This document shows, in pieces, positions 1-5,427 of a stretch of DNA of 5,427 nt. The notes under the pieces were generated by a model. The model had not been told where the DNA came from. It saw nothing but the letters and a program-made list of their open reading frames with translations, and made no database searches. Positions within the stretch are counted from its first letter, which is position 1, and each line of letters opens with the position of its first letter. The stretch lies in contig CAIODE010000334.1 in the NCBI GenBank assembly GCA_903856875.1, forward strand, positions 1 through 5,427, given 5' to 3'. Both the position numbers and the translations under genes were made by a program. The DNA comes from an uncultured Burkholderiales bacterium. GTDB lineage: Bacteria > Pseudomonadota > Gammaproteobacteria > Burkholderiales > Burkholderiaceae_C.

Positions 1-543
1 CCCAATTTTTGGTTGGCCATCCTTTTGATATTGTTGTTTGCAGTGCATTTGCAATGGGTGAGTGCAGGCGGATTTCCGGGTTGGTCAGAAGAAGATGGCG
101 GTGGAATTTGGGCGGGTGTAGCGGCCCTCCTTTTGCCTGCCATGGCTTTGGCCGCCGTGCAAACGGCCATCCTCACGCGCGTCACCCGATCTGCGGTCAT
201 TGAATCGATGTCGGAAGACTATGTGCGCACCGCACGGGCCAAGGGTTTGTCTAAGTCGCAAGTGCTTTGGGGACATGTGCTGCGCAACGCCATGATTCCC
301 GTGGTCACTGTCATGGGTTTGCAGTTTGGCAATCTGATTACAAGTGCCATCGTGATTGAAAATGTATTTGTTTTACCAGGCATTGGGCGCCTTATTTTTC
401 AAGCCATTGCCAACCGCGATTTGATTGTGGTGCGCGATGTGGTCATGCTGTTGTCGGCCATGGTCATTTTGATTAACTTCTTAATTGACTTGCTTTATGC
501 GTGGATCGATCCGCGACTCAAGACAGTTGCCGCTGGCTCATGA
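1..543 (+). CDS. Peptide-type ABC transporter permease, DppB/OppB-like (5' partial)
   Basis: Inner-membrane permease subunit of a peptide/nickel-family ABC importer; it pairs with the DppC-like permease encoded next to form the translocation channel. The reading frame is open from the first base, so the window holds only the C-terminal 180 residues of a protein usually a little over 300 long. The TTG at 13 is internal, because the codons before it (PNFW) already match the family. Visible residues 4-17 form a membrane segment, 38-58 another, and the cytoplasmic EAA loop follows at about 74-100 (YVRTARAKG, then LRNAMIP), which contacts the ATPases. Further membrane segments lie near 101-120 and 144-167, and the protein ends with the family-typical IDPRLK. 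The TGA stop overlaps the next ATG as ATGA. The family is clear; the substrate is not determinable. Confidence 0.93.
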   Translation, partial: PNFWLAILLILLFAVHLQWVSAGGFPGWSEEDGGGIWAGVAALLLPAMALAAVQTAILTRVTRSAVIESMSEDYVRTARAKGLSKSQVLWGHVLRNAMIPVVTVMGLQFGNLITSAIVIENVFVLPGIGRLIFQAIANRDLIVVRDVVMLLSAMVILINFLIDLLYAWIDPRLKTVAAGS

Positions 544-1385
544 TCACTTTGAATCACCCTTTCAAACGTGCCCTCAAACATCCTAGTTTTGTGGCCGGAT
601 CTGCCGTGGTGTTGCTGCTTGTTGTCAGTGCTGTCGTCTCCTTGTTTTGGTCGCCATACCCAGTGGGCGACATTGACATTCCCCATAAATTGGCAGCCTC
701 CAGTGCACAACATTGGTTTGGCACCGACAGCCTTGGCAGAGACATTGCCTCCTTGTTATTGGTGGGCAGTCAAAACTCATTGCTGGTTGGCTTCATTGCC
801 GTTGGCATTGGCTTAGGCTTTGGGGTGCCACTGGGTTTGTTGGCCTCTGCCAAGCGCGGATGGGTTGAAGAAGTGGTGATGCGCGCTGCCGATTTCACCT
901 TCGCGTTTCCGGCCTTGCTGTCAGCCATTTTGCTCACCTCTATTTACGGCCCAGGTTTGGTCGTCAGTATCACAGCCATTGGCATTTTCAACATTCCCGT
1001 TTTTGCACGCATCACGCGCGGTGCTGCCAATTCAGTTTGGACGCGTGACTACACCATGGCGGCAAGGGCTGCAGGTAAAACCAAATGTGCCATCACTTGG
1101 GAGCACGTGCTGCCCAATATTGCCAGCGTGCTCATTGTTCAAGCCACGGTGCAATTTGCCATTGCCATTTTGGCGGAGGCTGCCTTGTCGTATTTAGGTT
1201 TGGGCACACAACCCCCACAACCCAGTTGGGGCCGTATGCTGAACGAAGCGCAATCGCAAATGTTTCAAGCCCCTATGTTGGCGGTCTACCCTGGTGTGGC
1301 CATTGCACTGGCTGTGCTGGGTTTGAATCTCATGGGCGATGGACTTCGTGACTTACTTGATCCGCGCTTGTCAAGAACCAGATAA
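540..1385 (+). CDS. Peptide-type ABC transporter permease, DppC/OppC-like
   Basis: Second permease subunit of the importer, 281 residues, a normal length for the DppC family. Residues 13-36 form an N-terminal membrane segment with a basic start (OppC_N type). The hallmark HWFGTDSLGRDI is at 58-69. Membrane segments follow near 81-103, 119-135, 138-156, 196-216 and 246-266. The EAA loop is at about 171-193 (MAARAAG, then HVLPN) and docks onto the ATPases. The family motif ALSYLGLG is at 215-222, followed by SWGRML, and the end is LLDPRL. I chose ATG 540 because it overlaps the previous stop in an ATGA arrangement and gives the usual short N-terminus before the first membrane segment. An in-frame GTG at 501 would overlap the upstream gene by 43 nt. 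No strong Shine-Dalgarno precedes 540, so translation is probably coupled to the upstream permease. Confidence 0.94.
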   Translation: MITLNHPFKRALKHPSFVAGSAVVLLLVVSAVVSLFWSPYPVGDIDIPHKLAASSAQHWFGTDSLGRDIASLLLVGSQNSLLVGFIAVGIGLGFGVPLGLLASAKRGWVEEVVMRAADFTFAFPALLSAILLTSIYGPGLVVSITAIGIFNIPVFARITRGAANSVWTRDYTMAARAAGKTKCAITWEHVLPNIASVLIVQATVQFAIAILAEAALSYLGLGTQPPQPSWGRMLNEAQSQMFQAPMLAVYPGVAIALAVLGLNLMGDGLRDLLDPRLSRTR

Positions 1386-1395
1386 GCCCACCAGC

Positions 1396-2445
1396 ATGAC
1401 GAACTCAAGCGCTACATCTCATTTCGATCAGCCACCCTTGCTGGCAGTCCATGATTTGCGTGTGGCACTTCAAACTGCGCACGGTCATGTGGATGCTTTG
1501 CGCGGTGTGAGCTTTGTCATGCAACGCGGCGACACTTTGGGCCTGATTGGTGAAAGCGGTTGCGGCAAATCTCTTACGGCATTGGCCCTCATGGGCCTGC
1601 TGCCAGAACGCGCCCAAGTGACAGGCTCTGTTCAATTGAACGGCACAGAACTCACCCAACTGAGCGAGGCTGTATTGTGCAAAATGCGTGGCGCACGCAT
1701 GGCTATGATTTTTCAGGAGCCCATGACAGCACTCAACCCTTTGCATCCCATTTGGAAGCAAATTGCTGAGCCCTTGCAGTTGCATCAGAGCATGAGTTTG
1801 GCAGCGGCCAAAAAACGCGCACTTGAATTGCTAGAGCGCGTGCAATTACCGAGAGCAAAAGAGCGGCTTGACGCCTACCCACATCAACTATCTGGCGGTC
1901 AGAGGCAACGCGTCATGATTTCCATCGCCCTTGCTTGCCAACCTGACATTCTGATTGCCGACGAACCCACCACAGCGCTTGATGTCACAGTGCAAAAAGA
2001 AGTGCTGTCATTGATTCGTCAACTGGTCACCGAAGATGGCATGGGCTTGCTGCTCATCAGCCACGACTTGGGCCTGATGCGCGATCAGGTCGACCGTGTC
2101 ATGGTGATGTACGGCGGCACGGTGGTTGAAAGCGCTGGCACACCAGACTTGTTTAGAACACGGGCACATCCTTACACACAAGGCCTGTTTGCGGCCCGTC
2201 CTCAATTGGGTTTGAAACGTGGTACCCGTTTGCAAACCATCCCTGGCAACGTCCCTGAAATTTTCAAATGGCCGCAGGGTTGTGCGTTTGCAGACCGTTG
2301 TTCGCATGCTGAAGCAAGTTGCCGAATGGCGGTGCCATTGCCTGAACAAATTCACGCCAATCGCAACGCAGATTCGTCTTCGATGCAAACGCATGAACAT
2401 TGGGTGAGTTGCCTCAAGTGGCAACAACTGGAGACCTCTGCATGA
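1396..2445 (+). CDS. Peptide-type ABC transporter ATPase, DppD/OppD-like, with C-terminal Cys4 motif
   Basis: Cytoplasmic ATPase that forms a heterodimer with the DppF-like protein and drives the permeases, 349 residues. ATP-site motifs are intact: Walker A GESGCGKS 52-59 (K58), Q-loop Q107, signature LSGGQ 165-169, Walker B ILIADE ending D189-E190, and H-loop H223. After the nucleotide-binding domain comes the oligopeptide-transporter C-terminal region (HPYTQGLF, then the IPGNVPE segment). It carries four cysteines, C296, C302, C309 and C339, in the arrangement seen in DppD/OppD proteins; structures of such transporters have shown an iron-sulfur cluster in this region. I chose ATG 1396, 10 nt after the upstream stop. 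An in-frame ATG at 1339 would overlap the upstream gene by 47 nt and add 19 residues with no family character. No good Shine-Dalgarno is visible at 1396, so the start is slightly uncertain. Confidence 0.94.
   Translation: MTNSSATSHFDQPPLLAVHDLRVALQTAHGHVDALRGVSFVMQRGDTLGLIGESGCGKSLTALALMGLLPERAQVTGSVQLNGTELTQLSEAVLCKMRGARMAMIFQEPMTALNPLHPIWKQIAEPLQLHQSMSLAAAKKRALELLERVQLPRAKERLDAYPHQLSGGQRQRVMISIALACQPDILIADEPTTALDVTVQKEVLSLIRQLVTEDGMGLLLISHDLGLMRDQVDRVMVMYGGTVVESAGTPDLFRTRAHPYTQGLFAARPQLGLKRGTRLQTIPGNVPEIFKWPQGCAFADRCSHAEASCRMAVPLPEQIHANRNADSSSMQTHEHWVSCLKWQQLETSA
2430..2433 (+). promoter_or_regulatory. Shine-Dalgarno of the DppF-like gene
   Basis: GGAG lies inside the end of the DppD-like gene, with an 8-nt spacer to ATG 2442. 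It supports 2442 as the start, rather than the in-frame TTG at 2400, and allows independent initiation in addition to coupling through the ATGA overlap. Confidence 0.6.
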
Positions 2446-3263
2446 GTGCCAATTCACAGGTTTTACTGGACGTGCAACATGTGAGTCAGCAGTACGCCTT
2501 GCCAAAAACTTCCCTGTTGGCCAAGGCGGGGCACATTCAAGCTTTGAACGATGTAAGTTTCAAATTGGCCGCTGGCAAAAGCATGGGCATTGTGGGTGAA
2601 TCGGGCTCTGGCAAATCCACCTTGGCACGTTTGGTCATGGCGCTTGAGAAGCCCACGCAAGGTCAGGTGCTGTTCAAGGGGCAAGACCTACATGCTTTAC
2701 CCGCCAACAAACTGCGAGAGGCCCGCAGTGATTTTCAAATGGTCTTTCAAGACCCCTATGGCTCACTCGATCCAAGACAGACTATTTTGCGCATTGTGAG
2801 CGAGCCTTTGCACAGCACATTGCACAGCGCCTCAGGGCAATCACTCAGCTCGCTTGATTTAAAAGACCGAGCCACTTTGGCCTTAAGCGAGGTCGGATTG
2901 CGCGCATCTGATTTGAACAAATACCCGCACGAATTTTCGGGCGGTCAGCGTCAGCGCATTGCCATTGCCCGTGCACTGATTACCCGGCCTTCGCTGATTG
3001 TGGCCGACGAGCCTGTGAGCGCCTTGGATGTGTCGGTACAAGCCCAAGTGCTCAACCTCCTGATGGACCTACAGGACCGATTCGGCTTGAGCTACTTGTT
3101 TGTCAGCCATGATCTTGCAGTTGTCAACCTGATGTGCGACGATGTCATGGTTTTGCAGCACGGAAAGGTGGTGGAAGCAGGCACGGCGGAAGAGATTTTC
3201 CAAAACGCTCAGCATGCTTACACTCAAACTTTGTTGGCGGCCATTCCAGGCTATTCAAAATGA
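2442..3263 (+). CDS. Peptide-type ABC transporter ATPase, DppF/OppF-like (short C-terminus)
   Basis: Second ATPase of the importer, 273 residues, partner of the DppD-like subunit. Motifs are complete: Walker A GESGSGKS 52-59 (K58), Q-loop Q103 in VFQDPYGSLDPR, signature FSGGQ 165-169 followed by RQRIAIARAL, Walker B LIVADE ending D189-E190, and H-loop H223. The FQDPYGSLDPR and DEPVSALDVSVQAQ wording is typical of the DppF/OppF side. The protein stops soon after AHAYTQTLLAAIPG, so it lacks the proline- and cysteine-rich tail that makes many DppF/OppF proteins 310-335 residues long; it is closer in length to NikE-type ATPases. No frameshift is evident, because the next gene starts normally downstream. 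ATG 2442 overlaps the upstream stop (ATGA) and has a GGAG upstream. Both composite ATP sites of the D/F dimer therefore look catalytically competent. Confidence 0.94.
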   Translation: MSANSQVLLDVQHVSQQYALPKTSLLAKAGHIQALNDVSFKLAAGKSMGIVGESGSGKSTLARLVMALEKPTQGQVLFKGQDLHALPANKLREARSDFQMVFQDPYGSLDPRQTILRIVSEPLHSTLHSASGQSLSSLDLKDRATLALSEVGLRASDLNKYPHEFSGGQRQRIAIARALITRPSLIVADEPVSALDVSVQAQVLNLLMDLQDRFGLSYLFVSHDLAVVNLMCDDVMVLQHGKVVEAGTAEEIFQNAQHAYTQTLLAAIPGYSK

Positions 3264-3313
3264 TGCCCCGCCATGCCATCAAGGCAGTTCCGTAAGAAGT
3301 CTAATTTTTAATG

Positions 3314-3319
3314 AAGGAG
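3314..3319 (+). promoter_or_regulatory. Strong Shine-Dalgarno deciding the start of the binding-protein gene
   Basis: AAGGAG with a 6-nt spacer (TTTTTC) to ATG 3326 is the best ribosome-binding site in the window. It decides the start: the in-frame ATG at 3311 overlaps this site and has no comparable site of its own. The 62-nt gap that contains it (3264-3325) shows no convincing promoter or terminator. Confidence 0.85.
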
Positions 3320-3325
3320 TTTTTC

Positions 3326-4846
3326 ATGACACAAGCACCTCGTTCAACGCGACGTCAATTGGGCCAATTGGGCCTGGCACTGGTTGCTGCAGCCAGCATG
3401 TCTCTTGCTATCCCTGCCGCACAAGCACAGTCCAAAAAAGACAGCGTGGTAGTGGGCATGATTTTGGAACCTACCAGCCTAGACCCCACCACTGCGCCAG
3501 CTGCAGCCATTGGTGAAGTAGTGCACTACAACATCTTAGAAGGCCTTACCAAAATCAATGTCGATGGTTCCATCACGCCCTTGCTGGCCGAAAGCTGGAC
3601 CATGGATGCCGACGGCAAAGCCTTCACTTTCAAACTGCGCAAAGGCGTGAAGTTTCAAGATGGCGCACCCTTCGACTCAGCCGCTGTGAAGTTCAGCTTC
3701 GATCGCGCCAAATCCGAGAAGAGCACCAACAAAGCCAAAGGCGCTGTGTTCAATAACATTGCGCACATTTCAACACCCGACGCACACACAGTGGTCTTGG
3801 TTTTAACCAACCCCGATGGCAATTTTTTATTCCGAATGGGCGAAAACACTGCAGTCATTTTGCACCCCAACTCAGCTGACAGTGCGGCCACCAAGCCTAT
3901 TGGCACAGGCCCCTACAAATTAGAAAACTGGGCCAAAGGCACAGCCGTTACTCTGACTAAATGGGATGGTTACAGAGACGCAGCCAATGTCAAAATGAAG
4001 AAAGTGACATTCCGTTTTATCAACGATTCATCTGCGCAAGTGGCTGCCCTGTTGGCAGGCGACATCGATGGCATGCCCCGCTTCCAATCACCTCAGAGCT
4101 TGAAGCAGTTTCAAACAGACAAGCGTTTTGCAGTTGAAATGGGCAGCACGGCCGGCAAAGGCATCATGACCATCAACAACAAAAAGAAACCTTTTGACGA
4201 TGTCCGCGTTCGCCGCGCTTTGTCTCACGCCATCGATAAGAACGCTTTCATTGATGGCGTGTTTGAAGGATTGGCCAAACCCATTGGCAGCCACATGGCC
4301 CCAACCGATGCAGGCTATGTCGATCTCACAGGCCAATATGCTTTTGATCCTGAAAAAGCCAAGGCACTGCTGAAAGAAGCCGGCGTGCAAACACCTTTGA
4401 ACGTCACCCTGACTTTGCCTCCGCCGCCTTATGCGCGCAAAGGCGGTGAAATTTTGGCAGCACAATTGGCCAAAGTGGGCATCGTGGCGAAAATTGAAAA
4501 TGTGGAATGGGCTCAGTGGCTGGGCGGCGCCTTCAAAGGCAACTTTGACCTGACTGTCATTAACCACGTAGAGCCCCTCGACTACATGGCCTATGCCAAC
4601 CCACAGTACTACTGGGGCTACGACAGCAAACCCTTTCGTGATTTGGCAGCCAAGCACTCTGCCACCACCGGCGCCAAAGACCGCACCAAATTATTTGGTG
4701 ACATGCAGCGCATGATTGCCAACGACTCGGTCAATGTGTTTTTGTTCAATGCCACTAACACGGCTGTTTACAAAAAGGGCCTGAAAGGCTTGTGGTCCAG
4801 TTCACCCATTTTTGCCAACGACATGGCATCGGTTTCCTGGAATTAA
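3326..4846 (+). CDS. ABC transporter substrate-binding protein, family 5 (SBP_bac_5)
   Basis: Periplasmic ligand-binding protein for the importer encoded upstream, 506 residues, a usual length for DppA/OppA/GsiB relatives. The N-terminus is a signal peptide: STRRQLG at 7-13, a hydrophobic stretch at 15-30, and an AQA cleavage site at 32-34, so the mature protein probably starts at Q35. There is no lipobox cysteine, which points to a soluble periplasmic protein. The paired arginines make Tat export possible. The mature part begins with the family opening VVGMILEPTSLDP, then LLAESW and LRKGVKFQDGAPF. PIGTGPYKLENW at 191-202 is the classic family 5 motif. VRRALSHAIDK and DPEKAKALLKEAG follow. 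Near the C-terminus, residues 414-434 carry HVEPLD and YANPQYYWGY; from memory, similar wording occurs in an uncharacterised proteobacterial subgroup. The ligand is unknown. The gene follows the ATPases after 62 nt, unlike E. coli dpp, where the binding protein comes first. Confidence 0.93.
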   Translation: MTQAPRSTRRQLGQLGLALVAAASMSLAIPAAQAQSKKDSVVVGMILEPTSLDPTTAPAAAIGEVVHYNILEGLTKINVDGSITPLLAESWTMDADGKAFTFKLRKGVKFQDGAPFDSAAVKFSFDRAKSEKSTNKAKGAVFNNIAHISTPDAHTVVLVLTNPDGNFLFRMGENTAVILHPNSADSAATKPIGTGPYKLENWAKGTAVTLTKWDGYRDAANVKMKKVTFRFINDSSAQVAALLAGDIDGMPRFQSPQSLKQFQTDKRFAVEMGSTAGKGIMTINNKKKPFDDVRVRRALSHAIDKNAFIDGVFEGLAKPIGSHMAPTDAGYVDLTGQYAFDPEKAKALLKEAGVQTPLNVTLTLPPPPYARKGGEILAAQLAKVGIVAKIENVEWAQWLGGAFKGNFDLTVINHVEPLDYMAYANPQYYWGYDSKPFRDLAAKHSATTGAKDRTKLFGDMQRMIANDSVNVFLFNATNTAVYKKGLKGLWSSSPIFANDMASVSWN

Positions 4847-4849
4847 TTC

Positions 4850-5427
4850 ATGAAGATTTTGGTGACAGGCGGTACCGGCTATATCGGCAGCCACACATGT
4901 GTGCAGTTGATCGAAAGAGGCTGGCAGCCTGTCATCATTGACTCTTTGGTCAATTCCAAAATCAGCGTTTTAGATCGCATTCAAAAAATCACCGGTACAC
5001 GCCCTGCTTTTATAAAAGGCGACGTGCGAAATGCCGATTTGCTTCAACAGGTTTTAAAAGAGCACGCCATTGAGGCGGTCATTCATTTTGCCGGCTTGAA
5101 AGCCGTGGGTGAATCGGTCAGCATGCCCTTGAAGTACTACGACAACAATGTGCATGGTAGCGTGGTGCTCATGCAGGCCATGAAGCAGTGCCATGTCAAA
5201 ACCTTGGTGTTCAGTTCTTCGGCCACGGTGTATGGCGATGCCACAGAAATGCCATTGAAGGAAGATGCACCCACCTCCGCCACGAACCCCTATGGCCAAA
5301 GCAAATTGATGGTGGAGAAAATCATTGCAGATCTTTGTGCATCAGATCCAAGTTGGTCCATCACTGCACTCAGATATTTCAATCCCGTAGGTGCCCATGC
5401 GAGCGGTTTTCTGGGCGAAGACCCACA
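4850..5427 (+). CDS. galE: UDP-glucose 4-epimerase GalE (3' partial)
   Basis: Cytoplasmic NAD-dependent enzyme of the extended short-chain dehydrogenase family that interconverts UDP-glucose and UDP-galactose (Leloir pathway, and sugar supply for surface polysaccharides). The first 192 residues of about 338 are present; the frame is still open at the window edge. The NAD-binding loop GGTGYIG is at 7-13 (G7, G10, G13). The GalE-specific FAGLKAVGES contains K84, equal in position to the E. coli cofactor-contacting lysine. FSSSATVYG has S122-S124. The catalytic pair is Y148 and K152 in NPYGQSK, followed by LRYFNPVGAH. ATG 4850 directly precedes the family-standard KILVTGG. It lies 3 nt after the binding-protein stop, with only a weak GGA (4839-4841) upstream, so translation may depend on the gene before it. 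A related epimerase with wider specificity cannot be excluded without the C-terminal half. Confidence 0.95.
   Translation, partial: MKILVTGGTGYIGSHTCVQLIERGWQPVIIDSLVNSKISVLDRIQKITGTRPAFIKGDVRNADLLQQVLKEHAIEAVIHFAGLKAVGESVSMPLKYYDNNVHGSVVLMQAMKQCHVKTLVFSSSATVYGDATEMPLKEDAPTSATNPYGQSKLMVEKIIADLCASDPSWSITALRYFNPVGAHASGFLGEDP

Noticed and set aside
1339..1395. Alternative start ATG 1339 for the D-type ATPase
   Set aside because: It would overlap the upstream permease by 47 nt and add residues without family resemblance; ATG 1396 fits the operon spacing.
2008..2505. Open frame on the minus strand, 165 codons, opposite the D/F ATPase junction
   Set aside because: It lies across two clear ATPase genes and its product (Cys-, His- and Arg-rich, no family character) looks like an antisense shadow.
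3274..3309. Possible terminator after the DppF-like gene: TGCC/GGCA hairpin with ATCAA loop, and a T-run at 3305-3309
   Set aside because: The stem is only 4 bp and the T-run lies about 18 nt beyond it, so it does not form an intrinsic terminator.
3264..3325. Promoter for the binding-protein gene, with an AT-rich TAATTTTTAAT stretch as a -10
   Set aside because: No acceptable -35 element lies at the right distance; the AT-rich stretch is more simply the spacer before the Shine-Dalgarno.
3311..3325. Alternative start ATG 3311 for the binding protein, adding MKEFF
   Set aside because: This ATG overlaps the AAGGAG ribosome-binding site that is ideally spaced for ATG 3326; the extra residues come from the ribosome-binding site.
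4088..4657. Long open frame on the minus strand, 189 codons, opposite the binding-protein gene
   Set aside because: The + strand encodes a well-conserved protein here; the antisense product has no recognisable domain and is explained by codon bias of the sense gene.
1..5427. Mobile elements, CRISPR arrays, tRNA or other RNA genes, riboswitches
   Set aside because: No repeat array, transposase, inverted-repeat pair or structured non-coding region was seen; almost every base is inside a conserved gene.

Overview
The window is coding almost throughout, with every gene on the + strand. It holds most of a peptide-type ABC importer operon followed directly by the 5' part of a UDP-glucose 4-epimerase gene. 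The import genes are a DppB-like permease (5' end cut off by the window edge), a DppC-like permease, a DppD-like ATPase, a DppF-like ATPase and a family 5 (SBP_bac_5) periplasmic binding protein. galE then runs off the right edge.

The protein style and the moderate GC content suggest a Gram-negative proteobacterium, probably a betaproteobacterium of the Burkholderiales. The binding protein has a cleavable signal peptide without a lipobox, which fits a periplasm and argues against a Gram-positive host. The taxonomic call is inference from general resemblance. No rRNA, tRNA or other firm marker is present.

Layout: permease B (1-543), permease C (540-1385, ATGA overlap), ATPase D (1396-2445, 10-nt gap), ATPase F (2442-3263, ATGA overlap), a 62-nt intergenic gap, binding protein (3326-4846), a 3-nt gap, and galE (4850 to beyond the edge). 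The tight spacing suggests one transcript, with translational coupling at the two ATGA junctions. The 62-nt gap shows neither a convincing terminator nor a convincing promoter.

How the genes work together: the binding protein captures its ligand in the periplasm and delivers it to the B/C permease heterodimer in the inner membrane. The D/F ATPase pair powers import. The substrate cannot be read from sequence; peptides, glutathione, nickel-type ligands and opines are all carried by this superfamily. GalE interconverts UDP-glucose and UDP-galactose in the cytoplasm and has no evident mechanistic link to the importer.

I found no mobile element, CRISPR array, RNA gene or previously undescribed system. 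The points worth a second look are modest: the binding-protein gene at the end of the operon, galE attached 3 nt behind it, a four-cysteine C-terminal motif in only one of the two ATPases, and a Tat-like signal peptide.
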